Shown in pieces: positions 44,276-55,491 of a stretch of DNA of 64,000 nt. The notes below the pieces were generated by a model. The model made no database searches. It was not told the DNA's origin and saw nothing but the letters and a program-made list of their open reading frames with translations. This DNA is from an uncultured Rhodospirillaceae bacterium (GTDB lineage Bacteria > Pseudomonadota > Alphaproteobacteria > Rhodospirillales > Magnetospirillaceae): assembly GCA_937887565.1 (NCBI GenBank), contig CALABS010000024.1, forward strand, positions 41,047-105,046. The letters run 5' to 3'. Made by a program: the position numbers and the translations under genes. Numbering within the stretch: position 1 is the first letter of the stretch; each line of letters opens with the position of its first letter.

Positions 44276-45535
44276 ATGCTGGCACGTCTTGCCCTCAGCG
44301 TCGTCATGGTCGTGATGGCATTGTCGATGGGCCCCGCCTGGGCGCAGGTCGACCGTATTGCCGCGGTGGTCAATGACGAGGTGATCACCATCCGCGACGT
44401 CGAAGGGCGCCTGCGCATGGCGATGGCGTTGTCCAATATCCCTGACAGCCCCGAGGCGCGCCGCCGGATCCTTCCGCAGGTGATGCGCAAGATGATCGAT
44501 GAGCGGCTCCAGCTGAAGGAAGCGGAGCGGCTGAAGATCGCCATGACGCCGGCCGAGATCGACAACGGCATCGCCTTCATCGAACAGCAGAATCGCCAGC
44601 CCAAGGGATCGTTGCTGCGCGGATTGGCGACCGCGGGTGTCGACCCCGCGGCGGTCCGTGATCAGGTGCGCGCAGACCTGCTGTGGATGCGGGTGGTGGC
44701 GAGGGTGCTGCGGCCACAGATCCGCATCGGCGACGAGGAGGTCAAGGACCGCCTGGAGACGATCAAGGCGCGCCAAGGCCAGCCGGAATTCCGCGTCGCC
44801 GAAATCTTCCTTCCCGTCGACTCCCCCGACCAGGAACAGGAGATGCGCCAACTGGCGGATCGGCTGCTCGAGCAATTGAAGACCGGCGCCCCCTTCACCG
44901 CCCTGGCACGGCAGTTCTCGCGGGCGCCGACCGCCGCCACTGGCGGCGTGATGGGCTGGGTCGCGGAGGGCATGATCGATCCCGACCTGCTCGGCGAACT
45001 GACCACGATGCACCCCGGCCAGGTGTCACCGGTGATCCGGGCGGCCGACGGCTTCCATCTCGTGGCTTTGATGGACCGACGCATCGCGGGGACCACAGCC
45101 GATCCCTTGAATGCCTCGGTCACCCTGGCACGGCTGGTGCTGCCGGTTCCCCCCAAGGGACCGACGATGGAACAATTGCTGGCCCGCGCCCAGGAACTGA
45201 CCCGCGGCTTGCGCGGATGCGACGCGCTGGACGCGATGGCGCGCAAGATGGGCGGGACGCCGCCGGCCAGGCTGCCGCGCTCGCGCATCGGCGACCTGGA
45301 GCCGGACCTAGTGCCGATCGTCGCCACGCTTCCGGTGGGCGTCGCCGCCCAGCCCGTCGTCGCCCAGGACGGGATCGCCGTGGTGATGGCCTGCGAGCGT
45401 GACGAGGCGACCACGGTCCAACTGCCCAGCGCCGAGACGATCCGCCGCATGATCGAGGACGAGCGCACGGATATGCTGGCGCGCCGCTACCTGCGCGACC
45501 TGCGCCGCGCCGCCTTTGTCGACGTCCGGATTTGA
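44276..45535 (+). CDS. surA: Periplasmic chaperone/peptidyl-prolyl isomerase SurA
   Basis: A 419-residue SurA. The signal peptide ends MGPAWAQ. The N-terminal chaperone segment VDRIAAVVNDEVITIRDVE is conserved, and a parvulin PPIase domain lies at about 175-290 (FREVAEIFLPV-like; TGGVMGWVAEGMI; VSPVIRAADGFHLV). It escorts porins and LptD to the BAM complex, which fits its place right after lptD (24-base gap). The second parvulin domain appears shortened or degenerate, with the core chaperone fold retained. Confidence 0.93.
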   Translation: MLARLALSVVMVVMALSMGPAWAQVDRIAAVVNDEVITIRDVEGRLRMAMALSNIPDSPEARRRILPQVMRKMIDERLQLKEAERLKIAMTPAEIDNGIAFIEQQNRQPKGSLLRGLATAGVDPAAVRDQVRADLLWMRVVARVLRPQIRIGDEEVKDRLETIKARQGQPEFRVAEIFLPVDSPDQEQEMRQLADRLLEQLKTGAPFTALARQFSRAPTAATGGVMGWVAEGMIDPDLLGELTTMHPGQVSPVIRAADGFHLVALMDRRIAGTTADPLNASVTLARLVLPVPPKGPTMEQLLARAQELTRGLRGCDALDAMARKMGGTPPARLPRSRIGDLEPDLVPIVATLPVGVAAQPVVAQDGIAVVMACERDEATTVQLPSAETIRRMIEDERTDMLARRYLRDLRRAAFVDVRI

Positions 45536-45548
45536 CGCCGTGGGCGGG

Positions 45549-46547
45549 ATGGCTCCCGTCGCGCTCACCATGGGCGAGCCGGCCGGGATCGGCGGCGAGA
45601 TCGCGCTGAAGGCGTGGCGGCGACGGATCAACGGCGTCCCGCCGTTCTTCGCCATCGACGACCCCGACCGCCTGCGCGCCCTGGCTGCGCGGTTGGGCAT
45701 GGCGGTGCCGGTAACCGCGATTGCCGCACCCGGCGACGCGCAAGCGGTCTTCCCCACCGCCTTGCCCGTGCTTCCCCAGGCGCTTGCCGTCGCGGTCCCG
45801 CCCGGTCATCCCGACCCCGCCAACACCCCCGCCGTACGCGAGTCGATCGCCAGGGCAGTGGAGTTCGCCCGCGCCGGCGCGGTGGCGGCGGTGGTGACCA
45901 ATCCCATCCACAAGGCGGTGATGTACCAGGGCGGCTTCAACTTCCCCGGGCACACGGAGTTCCTGGCCCATCTTCTCGACCTCGAAGGTCGCGAGGTGAT
46001 GATGCTGACCTGCCCGGGCCTGCGGGTGGTGCCGGCCACCATCCATGTCAGCCTCGCCGATGCCATCCGGTCGCTGTCGCGCGAGATGGTCGTCGCCGCC
46101 GGAACCGTCACCGCGCGGGCGCTGGAGCGGGACTTCGGCATCCCACGGCCGCGGCTGGCGGTCGCCGGCCTCAATCCCCACGCCGGCGAGGACGGCGCCA
46201 TGGGGCGCGAGGAGATCGACGTGATCGCGCCCGCCGTCGCGGCGCTGCGAAATGCCGGCATCGATGCGGTCGGGCCGCTGCCTCCCGACACCATGTTTCA
46301 CGCCCGGGCGCGGGCCGGCTACGACGCCGCCTTGTGCATGTACCACGATCAGGCGCTCATTCCCGTCAAGACCATCGACTTCGACGCCGGCGTCAACGTC
46401 ACCCTGGGTCTGCCCATCGTCCGCACCTCGCCAGACCACGGCACCGCCCTGGCGCTGGCGGGAACGGGCGCCGCCAACGAAACCAGCCTGGTCGCGGCGC
46501 TGAGGACCGCCGCCGAGATCGCCGCCAACCGTGTCGGCCATGGCTGA
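45549..46547 (+). CDS. pdxA: 4-hydroxythreonine-4-phosphate dehydrogenase
   Basis: A 332-residue zinc-dependent oxidoreductase of pyridoxal phosphate synthesis. Diagnostic segments are LTMGEPAGIGGEI, VVTNPIHKAVM, AGLNPHAGEDG and MYHDQALIPVK, whose His ligands bind metal. ATG 45549 gives the family N-terminus; GTG 45540 is an alternative, adding three residues. It follows surA directly and overlaps rsmA (46540-46547). Confidence 0.95.
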   Translation: MAPVALTMGEPAGIGGEIALKAWRRRINGVPPFFAIDDPDRLRALAARLGMAVPVTAIAAPGDAQAVFPTALPVLPQALAVAVPPGHPDPANTPAVRESIARAVEFARAGAVAAVVTNPIHKAVMYQGGFNFPGHTEFLAHLLDLEGREVMMLTCPGLRVVPATIHVSLADAIRSLSREMVVAAGTVTARALERDFGIPRPRLAVAGLNPHAGEDGAMGREEIDVIAPAVAALRNAGIDAVGPLPPDTMFHARARAGYDAALCMYHDQALIPVKTIDFDAGVNVTLGLPIVRTSPDHGTALALAGTGAANETSLVAALRTAAEIAANRVGHG

Positions 46548-47370
46548 GCTTCCCCCGCTTCGCGACGTGATCGCCGCCCACGGCCTGGCCGCCCGCAAGT
46601 CGCTGGGCCAGCATTTCCTGCTCGACCTCAATCTCACCGGCCGCATCGCCAGGGCCGCCGGCGACCTGACGACCGGCACCACCATCGAGATCGGCCCCGG
46701 CCCCGGCGGGCTGACCCGGGCGCTGCTGGACGCCGGCGCCCGCCACGTGGTCGCCGTCGAACGCGACGACCGCGCCATCGCCATCCAGGAGGACGTGGCC
46801 GCCGCCTATCCGGGGCGCCTGGAAATCGTCGCCGCCGACGCCCTCGATGTGGATGTCGCCGCCCTTGGCGACGCCCCGCGCCGGATCGTCGCCAACCTGC
46901 CCTACAACATCTCGACCGTGTTGTTGTTGCAATGGCTTCGCGTCGCGGCCACGTTTGAAAGCATGACCCTGATGTTCCAGGCCGAGGTGGTGGACCGCTT
47001 GGCGGCGCCGCCGAGAACCCCCCACTACGGCCGTCTGTCGGTGATCACCCAATGGCTGTGTGAGGTTCGGCCGTTGTTCAACGTGGACAAGCGGGCCTTC
47101 ACGCCGCCGCCGTCGGTCATGTCCACGGTGGTGAAACTGATTCCGCGCGCCGAGCCGCTGGCTCCGGCCCGGTTCGAGACCCTTGAGCGGGTCACCGCCG
47201 CCGCCTTCGGACAACGCCGCAAGATGCTGCGGTCCAGCCTGAAAGCGCTGGGCGACGCCGAGGCGTTGATCGCCGCCGCCGCCCTGCGACCGACGGCGCG
47301 CGCCGAGGAGCTGTCCGTGGCCGAGTTCTGCGCCCTGGCCCGGGCCGTGGACGAAACGCGGGGGACGTGA
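46540..47370 (+). CDS. rsmA: 16S rRNA m6,6A1518/A1519 dimethyltransferase
   Basis: A 276-residue KsgA enzyme that dimethylates two adenosines in the 3' helix of 16S rRNA. The SAM motif is IEIGPGPGGLTRALLD; motif IV is NLPYNIST. KSLGQHFLLD at the N-terminus is typical. ATG 46540 is used in preference to GTG 46531 because the family begins close to this position; an 8-base overlap with pdxA is normal for this operon. It ends the lptF-rsmA unit or reads into the next gene by a 4-base GTGA overlap. Confidence 0.96.
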   Translation: MAELPPLRDVIAAHGLAARKSLGQHFLLDLNLTGRIARAAGDLTTGTTIEIGPGPGGLTRALLDAGARHVVAVERDDRAIAIQEDVAAAYPGRLEIVAADALDVDVAALGDAPRRIVANLPYNISTVLLLQWLRVAATFESMTLMFQAEVVDRLAAPPRTPHYGRLSVITQWLCEVRPLFNVDKRAFTPPPSVMSTVVKLIPRAEPLAPARFETLERVTAAAFGQRRKMLRSSLKALGDAEALIAAAALRPTARAEELSVAEFCALARAVDETRGT

Positions 47371-47414
47371 CCGTGGGCCGGCCGCGCCTCAATGTCAGCC
47401 TCAGGAATTTGCGC

Positions 47415-48935
47415 ATGGAGCCCCAGGCCGCCGTGGGGTATCCTGCCAACGTCATGAAAGCTGCATCGGCTGCCATGTCCAAGGCTCCGGCGACAGGGCT
47501 AGTCGACCTTCCGGCCGACGAGCTCACCGACCTCCTCGACGACATCCTCGCTGGCGACGCGGCCGAGGAGGAGACAGGAGTTCTTTGCCCCGAGCCAGAG
47601 GGGCAGGCCAACACCACCGACCCCCAGACCGTCGAGGAGGCCTTCGCCAGACTCCGCCCCCTGGCCTCGACCGTTCTGGGTGAAATTCCCGCATCCGCCG
47701 GGGAAGACGAGGAGCCCCTGCTCCTCGACGAGTCCATGGCGGTGCCGCCCGACCTGTCCGATCCGGCCTTCCTCTCCGCCCTCCCCCCCTACGAGCCGCC
47801 CCCCGAGGACGCGATCGATCCGCTGGCGGCCGACCTCGGGCCGGAGCCGGAGCCGCTTGTCCTCGACGAGCACATGGTCGTTCCCGCCCTTGGGCCAGCC
47901 GAGGCGGCCGAGGACGCCGAGCCCCTGGTCCTCGACGACTCCATGGCCGTTCCCGCCCCCAAGGCGACCGAGGCGGCGGCGGAGGACGCCGAACCCATGA
48001 TCCTCGACGACTCCATGGCCGTTCCCGCCCCCGAGCCGGCCGAAGCCACCGAGGCGGAGGAGGAGGCCGAGCCCCTGGTCCTCGACGATTCCATGGCCGT
48101 CCCCGTCCCCGAGGCGGCGCCACCTCAAGCAGCGGCCGCGCTCCCTCCACCCGACCTCTCCCACCTGAACGAGCGCGTCACGGCGATCCTGCAGGCGGCG
48201 GCGGACGATGCCGGCGGAGGCGACCGGGGCGCCATCGGGGCCGGGTCGGCGGAATTGCCGGCGGCGGCCGAAGCCCTTTCGGCCCTGCTGGCCGAGATGC
48301 CGCCCGCCAGTGATTTCGCGGCCCTGGACCTGCTCTACGCCTGCTGGCCCAGGAATACCCAGCGCAGCGACAGCCGCGCCTTGCTGGCCGCCGCGACCAA
48401 CCTTGCGACCACTTTTGGGATGCCGCACCGGCTGCCCATGGCGATGTCCAAGGCGTGGCGGATGCTGGACGCCGAGATGTTCGAGGCCCAATTGGCGGCG
48501 CGCCTGGCCGCCATCGCCACCTTCATCCGCACCTGGCAGCGCGAGCAAAAGGTGTTCCTGATCCTGGAATTCGGCGAGATCGAGCTGATCGAATACCTGT
48601 TCGAGGCGCTTCCACCCGGCGGCCACCAGGAGCTGTTGGCGGACGTGATGAATTTCAAGGTGCTGTCCAACCGCCGCATGGGGTTGGTGCGCCGCATTCC
48701 CACCCGCCTGCGCAAGCAAATCCAGCCGCTGCTGCCCGATCGCAAGAACGAGGCCATGATTCTCCTGGCCCATGCCAAGGCATTGCTGGACATCGTCGCC
48801 AACCCCAACGGCTTCGCCCCCATCGTCGAGGCGGCGACCAAGGCGCGCGAGGAGGTCGAGAAGCTGATGAAGCAGACCGCCTCGGCCGGCGTCGCGCCGC
48901 CGGGTGGCGGCCAGGGGCTGGGTCGGATCGGGTAG
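47415..48935 (+). CDS. Hypothetical repeat protein downstream of rsmA
   Basis: A protein of about 506 residues with no recognised family. The N-terminal half is acidic and disordered: five copies of a 22-26-residue unit with core EPLVLDDSMAVPAPE. The C-terminal half (from about 260) is helical and ordered, with FAALDLLYACWPRNTQRSD, FIRTWQREQKVFLILEFGEIE (split) and a C-terminal helix. It might be a cytoplasmic scaffold (inference). The start is uncertain: GTG 47367 overlaps the rsmA stop, ATG 47415 has AGGA at 9 bases, and 47454 or 47475 are also possible. It converges on topA with an 8-base gap. Confidence 0.65.
   Translation: MEPQAAVGYPANVMKAASAAMSKAPATGLVDLPADELTDLLDDILAGDAAEEETGVLCPEPEGQANTTDPQTVEEAFARLRPLASTVLGEIPASAGEDEEPLLLDESMAVPPDLSDPAFLSALPPYEPPPEDAIDPLAADLGPEPEPLVLDEHMVVPALGPAEAAEDAEPLVLDDSMAVPAPKATEAAAEDAEPMILDDSMAVPAPEPAEATEAEEEAEPLVLDDSMAVPVPEAAPPQAAAALPPPDLSHLNERVTAILQAAADDAGGGDRGAIGAGSAELPAAAEALSALLAEMPPASDFAALDLLYACWPRNTQRSDSRALLAAATNLATTFGMPHRLPMAMSKAWRMLDAEMFEAQLAARLAAIATFIRTWQREQKVFLILEFGEIELIEYLFEALPPGGHQELLADVMNFKVLSNRRMGLVRRIPTRLRKQIQPLLPDRKNEAMILLAHAKALLDIVANPNGFAPIVEAATKAREEVEKLMKQTASAGVAPPGGGQGLGRIG
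47711..48112 (+). repeat. Five degenerate 66-78-bp coding repeats
   Basis: Copies of GAGCCCCTGGTCCTCGACGA-type units begin near 47717, 47855, 47918, 47993 and 48068, each coding EPLxLDDxMAVP. The first copy is more diverged and further away. The spacers differ in length, so the array has changed by unequal exchange or drift. Confidence 0.75.
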
Positions 48936-48943
48936 GGCTGACC

Positions 48944-51574
<2,631 letters not shown>

Positions 51575-51619
51575 CCGGGTCCGATCATGACTGCGACAGC
51601 GGGCGGGGCCTCCGGCGGT

Positions 51620-52750
51620 TCACCGGCCCGCCAGCAGCGAGACCTGGTTCCCCGGGTGGCGCTCCAGGCGACCGGCCAGCTCCAGCTCGAGCAGAACCAT
51701 GGACACCACAGGGGGAGACAATTGGCATTCACGGATGATCAAGTCAACCGTCACAGGCGTCGGACCCAGGCATGCGACGATTGTCCGGCGCGCCGAGGCC
51801 ACCTCGTCATCGCTTGGCGGTGACGGCGGGGGAGCGCCGAAATCCGCCCGCTTGCCCTCGGCCAGCGGCCGGCGCAGCAGGTCGCCGAGCACCCTCAGCA
51901 CGTCCTCGGCCGATTCGGTGAGCACCGCCCCGTGGCGGATGAGGTCGTTGGGCCCCTGGGCGCGCGGGTCGAGCGGCGAGCCGGGCACCGCGAACACCTC
52001 GCGGCCCTGGTCGGCGGCCATGCGGGCGGTGATCAGCGACCCCGACTTGAAGCTGGCCTCGACCACCACCACGCCCAGCCCGAGGCCCGAGATGATGCGG
52101 TTGCGGCGGGGAAAGTGGCTGGCCTGGGGCTGGGTGCCCGGCGGCATCTCCGAGACCGCGCAGCCGGCCGCCACCACCTCGTCGTACAGGCGCTGGTTCT
52201 CGGGCGGGTAGACCACGTCGACGCCGCCGGCCATCACCGCCACCGTCCCGGTGGCCAGCGAGCCCTCGTGGGCGGCGGTGTCGATGCCGCGCGCCAGGCC
52301 CGACGCCACCGCCATCCCGGCCTTGCCCAGCTCGGCGGCGATGCGGCGGGCCAGGTTGCGGCCGTTGATCGAGGCGTTCCGCGCCCCGACCATCCCCACC
52401 ATGGGCCTGGTCAGCAGCGACGGGTTGCCGCGCGCGTAGAGGATGGGCGGCGCGTCGTCGATGGCCGCCAGCCAGCGCGGATAGGTCGGCTCGACCGCCG
52501 CCAGGGCGACGGCGCCCAGCCGCTCGGCGGCCTCCAGTTCGCGCTCGGCCCCGGCGCGGGGACAGACGGCGATGGGCTTGGCCCGGCCGCCCCGTCTGGC
52601 CAGCTCGGGCAGCGCCGCCAGCGCCGCCGCGGCGGTGCCGTACCGCTCGATCAGGCGCTGGAAGGTGCGCGGGCCGACATTCTCGCTCCGGATCAGCCGC
52701 AGCCAGTCCAGGCGCTCGGCGGCCGACAGGGTGCGGGGTGCCTCGTCCAT
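51620..52750 (-). CDS. dprA: DNA-processing protein DprA
   Basis: A 376-residue DprA/Smf. It loads RecA on incoming single-stranded DNA in natural transformation. The Rossmann core has GARNASINGRNLARRIA, GLARGIDTAAHEGSL and VMAGGVDVVYPPEN. A SAM-like domain precedes it (LIRSENVGPRTFQRLIERYG) and a winged-helix DML1-like domain ends the protein. ATG 52750 is used; upstream in-frame codons give no family match. It lies upstream of topA and is divergent from the toxin locus. Confidence 0.95.
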   Translation of the reverse strand: MDEAPRTLSAAERLDWLRLIRSENVGPRTFQRLIERYGTAAAALAALPELARRGGRAKPIAVCPRAGAERELEAAERLGAVALAAVEPTYPRWLAAIDDAPPILYARGNPSLLTRPMVGMVGARNASINGRNLARRIAAELGKAGMAVASGLARGIDTAAHEGSLATGTVAVMAGGVDVVYPPENQRLYDEVVAAGCAVSEMPPGTQPQASHFPRRNRIISGLGLGVVVVEASFKSGSLITARMAADQGREVFAVPGSPLDPRAQGPNDLIRHGAVLTESAEDVLRVLGDLLRRPLAEGKRADFGAPPPSPPSDDEVASARRTIVACLGPTPVTVDLIIRECQLSPPVVSMVLLELELAGRLERHPGNQVSLLAGR

Positions 52751-52874
52751 TGAGGGAAGAGTGCGCGATCGCATGCACGCGGTCAAGCGCGCGTATTGTC
52801 GCGTTTTGTTCTTGACAAAAAGGAATTATTGCCGACATTGGCCGGAATGATCCATTGATCCCGGGAGGTGCGTG

Positions 52875-54629
52875 ATGGGTGGTTTCGAGTCCAATGCGCG
52901 ACCGGCGACCGGCGGGGCGACCGGCGGGGCGACCGGCGCCGTGCCGGGTGGCGCGCCGCCCATCCCACCGCCCGCCCCGGCCGGCGGCTTCCGCGCGCTC
53001 GGGCACCATGACGGCCTGGGTCCGGTCGGCGGCCCGGGCGGCGTCGACCTCTCCGGCCCCGGGGCGCCGTTCGGGACCGGCCCCGACCTGTCGCCCTCTC
53101 CCGCCGCCCCGCCCGTGGCGACGTTCTCGCGGGAACAAAACGATAACTTGCCCGGTCCCCGCGTCGCCGCCCCCCGCGTTTCCGGCCTCGCGCCCGGCCT
53201 CGGCCACGGCGCCAACCGTCCCCTCGGCCACGGCCTGCTGGGCGGCGGCGAGGGGAGCAAGCCGGCGCCCCGGCCGCTGGCCTTCAAGCCCGATCCGCTG
53301 GCCGGCCACACCGTCAACGCCGCCGGCCGCGCCGAGCACCAGACCTGGGCCAGGCTGCTGTCCGAGACCAAGGACCTTCGCGGCGCCCTGCCGGTGTTGA
53401 ACCGCGCGGTCAAGGAGTACGGCCTCCAGGGCCAGGGCGATGTCGGCGACGTGCTGGGCCACCTAAACGCGCTGGCGCCCAAGTCCGCGCAGGCGGTGCA
53501 GGACGGCATCTTCCAGGGCACCGGCATCCGCGTGCAGCCGCGCATCGCCCCCGACGGGCCGGGCTTCGACCCGGAGAGCGTCCGGCCGGCCCTGCCCAAG
53601 GCCAACCCCTGGGGCAGCGCCGACGGCGCCGACCCGCAGGCGGCCGCCGGCATGGCGAAGGTGCTGCTGACCAAGGGCGACTACGCCCAGGGCGCCGTGC
53701 CCCACTTCAAGGGCGAGTTCGCCCGCGACTCCGAAGCCGCCCGCGCCTATACGGCGGCCGTCTACGACGCAATGGCCAAATCCGACCCCCAGGCCGCCGC
53801 CCTGTTCGCCCGCCAGATGGGCGACGGCGGGCTGGTGCCGGACGCGCCGCACAGCGTCGAGGCGCCTTTGGCGGGACAGGGTCCCGGCACCCCGTTGCCG
53901 CCCCACATCCCGGTGTCCCGGCCGGAAAAAACCGCCTGGGACAAAATCCGCTCCGCCGCCGGCCCCCACGTGGCCGGCGCCGTCGAGCGGGCCGGCGAGG
54001 CGGTGAAATGGGGCCTGGATTGGCTGTCGCCCGGCGCCGACATCAAGGACGCCGTCGAGCAGTCGGGTGACGCGGCCGAGGCCGCCAAACGGGGCGACTG
54101 GACCGGCGCCGCCCGCGACACCGCCGGCGCCGCCCTCAGCCTGGGCGGGGTGCTGATCCCCGGCACGGTCAAGGGAATCAAGGAGGGCGCCGAGGCGGCG
54201 ACGAAAACCGCCGGCGACGCCATCCGCCGCGGCCTGCCCGATGTGTCGCGGACCGAAAACCCCATCTCCGCGAAGGAGTTTGCCCAACTGCCCGACACCG
54301 GTACCATCGATCCAAAGCGCGTCAGGACGATGCAGATGGGAGTTTCAGGCCGTTTCGGCGACCGCCACTCCCTTGAAGAAACGATTGAAGGCCTGCGCAA
54401 AGGCAATGTTAAGCCCGAACACATTCCGCCCATTCGGGTGGGCGAGTTCGAGGGGGAGATCTACACAATGGACCACCGCCGCCTCATTGCCTTTAGAGAG
54501 GCGGGAATGCCTATCCGATACGAAAAGGTGGCCCCAGAGACCATGAAGAAAGCGGCAAAAAATAAAATGGATACTAGAGATAGCGGGATCACATTAAAGA
54601 TCAGGAAAGGCCAAAAAAATGACCGATGA
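52875..54629 (+). CDS. Polymorphic toxin-like protein with ParB-like tip
   Basis: A 584-residue protein. Residues 1-140 are Gly/Pro/Ala-rich and disordered. A helical region (about 150-330) includes DLRGALPVLNRAVKEYGLQG. A pre-toxin segment (about 360-450) has a hydrophobic helix AGAALSLGGVLIPGTVKG. The tip (about 495-584) has IPPIRVGEFEGEIYTMDHRR, matching the ParB/sulfiredoxin-fold pattern of polymorphic toxins. A nuclease role is inferred, not shown. No signal peptide, LXG, PAAR or RHS repeats are seen, so the export route is unknown. ATG 52875 follows GGGAGG at 6 bases. The stop overlaps the immunity gene by 11 bases. The tip is less GC-rich than the body. Confidence 0.75.
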   Translation: MGGFESNARPATGGATGGATGAVPGGAPPIPPPAPAGGFRALGHHDGLGPVGGPGGVDLSGPGAPFGTGPDLSPSPAAPPVATFSREQNDNLPGPRVAAPRVSGLAPGLGHGANRPLGHGLLGGGEGSKPAPRPLAFKPDPLAGHTVNAAGRAEHQTWARLLSETKDLRGALPVLNRAVKEYGLQGQGDVGDVLGHLNALAPKSAQAVQDGIFQGTGIRVQPRIAPDGPGFDPESVRPALPKANPWGSADGADPQAAAGMAKVLLTKGDYAQGAVPHFKGEFARDSEAARAYTAAVYDAMAKSDPQAAALFARQMGDGGLVPDAPHSVEAPLAGQGPGTPLPPHIPVSRPEKTAWDKIRSAAGPHVAGAVERAGEAVKWGLDWLSPGADIKDAVEQSGDAAEAAKRGDWTGAARDTAGAALSLGGVLIPGTVKGIKEGAEAATKTAGDAIRRGLPDVSRTENPISAKEFAQLPDTGTIDPKRVRTMQMGVSGRFGDRHSLEETIEGLRKGNVKPEHIPPIRVGEFEGEIYTMDHRRLIAFREAGMPIRYEKVAPETMKKAAKNKMDTRDSGITLKIRKGQKNDR

Positions 54630-54876
54630 CGAGCTCATGACTTTTGCGCACAAAATCGACACTCGTGGTGATCTAGTTAAATTTCTAGACACGCTTGGCG
54701 AAGCGATTGTTGAAGGAGAGATAAAGACACTTAAATCATATGAAGTTATTGACGGCTGTGAAAATCTTGCGGCGAGCCTCGACAGCTGGTGCGCCTATCG
54801 CAACATCCCCTTCGACGAACAGCCGACCTGGAGCCTGGTCGCCTGGATCATCCTGGCGGGGGCACTGAACGACTGA
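54619..54876 (+). CDS. Immunity protein 1 (DUF7660-like)
   Basis: An 85-residue acidic protein with no signal peptide. Its ATG is inside the toxin gene (11-base overlap), so it is translationally coupled, as expected of a cognate immunity protein. The C-terminus (from about residue 60) PTWSLVAWIILAGALND resembles DUF7660-type proteins, recalled as PxWxLxAxILLAA. Its first 55 residues differ from the other two copies, while the last about 25 are almost identical. The differing part probably recognises its own toxin tip. Confidence 0.75.
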   Translation: MTDDELMTFAHKIDTRGDLVKFLDTLGEAIVEGEIKTLKSYEVIDGCENLAASLDSWCAYRNIPFDEQPTWSLVAWIILAGALND

Positions 54877-54895
54877 GCGCGACATGGGCTCAAGC

Positions 54896-54925
54896 CCCGC
54901 CGGCGCTTCATGCCGCGTCGGCGGG
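54896..54925 (+). repeat. Cassette-joint hairpin, copy 1
   Basis: CCCGCCGGCG (54896-54905) pairs with CGTCGGCGGG (54916-54925) around CTTCATGCCG; one G-T wobble. It lies 20 bases after the immunity-1 stop and directly before the first silent toxin tip. Confidence 0.7.
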
Positions 54926-54926
54926 C

Positions 54927-55181
54927 GCCGACAGGCGCGCCTTGGAGGACACGATCGAGGGGCTGCGTAGTGGCAAGATCAAGCCGGAAGACATCCCTCC
55001 CGTCCGGATCGGAGAGGTCAACGGCGAGGTCTATACCCTCGATCATCGCCGGCTGGTGACGTTCCGCGAGGCGGGCATTCCCGTCACCTATCGGAAGGCC
55101 TCTGCCCGGGAATTGAAAAGAGAAGGAGGCAATAAGCTTACCGGGAATGGAATGGAAATCAGGATCAGGAAAGGAAATTGA
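54927..55181 (+). pseudogene. Orphan toxin tip 1, without a start
   Basis: A promoterless, start-less reading frame of 84 codons homologous to the C-terminal tip of the full toxin. It reads ADRRALEDTIEGLRSGK and has the conserved IPPVRIGEVNGEVYTLDHRR core, ending IRIRKGN. The frame stays open upstream only to GTG 54789 inside immunity gene 1, in another phase and with no SD, so it is probably not expressed as is. Recombination at the shared LEETIEGL/LEDTIEGL segment could place it on the toxin body. TGA is at 55179-55181. Confidence 0.75.
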
Positions 55182-55183
55182 TC

Positions 55184-55441
55184 ATGGAAATCGAGGATCT
55201 CCAAGACATGGCCCATACCGTTAATTCACGATCTGAACTTGTACATTTTCTCGATCTCCTTGGAAAATCAATTGTAGACGGAGAGGCTCCCACACTGACC
55301 TCGTATGAGGTCATGGACGGCTGCGAAAATTTCGCCGCCAACCTTCACGCCTGGTGTGCCTATCGCAACATCCCCTTCGAAGAACAGCCGACCTGGAGCC
55401 TGGTCGCCTGGATCATCCTGGCGGGGGCGCTGAACGACTGA
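55184..55441 (+). CDS. Immunity protein 2 (DUF7660-like)
   Basis: An 85-residue homolog of immunity protein 1. ATG 55184 has AAAGGA at 9 bases; TTG 55178 is a less likely alternative. The N-terminal about 55 residues (ELVHFLDLLGKSIVDGEAPT) are related but differ from copies 1 and 3, whereas the C-terminus CAYRNIPFEEQPTWSLVAW is nearly the same. It starts three bases after the orphan tip stop, like a natural toxin-immunity pair. It is probably the antidote to orphan tip 1. Confidence 0.8.
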   Translation: MEIEDLQDMAHTVNSRSELVHFLDLLGKSIVDGEAPTLTSYEVMDGCENFAANLHAWCAYRNIPFEEQPTWSLVAWIILAGALND

Positions 55442-55460
55442 GCGCGACATGGGCTCAAGC

Positions 55461-55490
55461 CCCGCCGGCGCTTCATGCCGCGTCGGCGGG
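55461..55490 (+). repeat. Cassette-joint hairpin, copy 2
   Basis: Identical to copy 1: arms 55461-55470 and 55481-55490. It lies 20 bases after the immunity-2 stop and just before orphan tip 2. Confidence 0.7.
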
Positions 55491-55491
55491 C

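Noticed and set aside
47711..48112. CRISPR-like periodic repeats
   Set aside because: Irregular spacing, in-frame coding repeats with degenerate sequence; no spacers or cas genes nearby.
52800..52860. Sigma70 promoter for the toxin gene (TTGACA at about 52814)
   Set aside because: A good -35 box is present, but no -10 at 16-18 bases is convincing, so it is not listed as a feature.
54789..55181. GTG-started gene for orphan toxin tip 1
   Set aside because: The GTG lies within immunity gene 1 in another frame and has no SD. The first 46 codons are a frame-shifted read of the immunity gene, so I list only the tip as a silent cassette.
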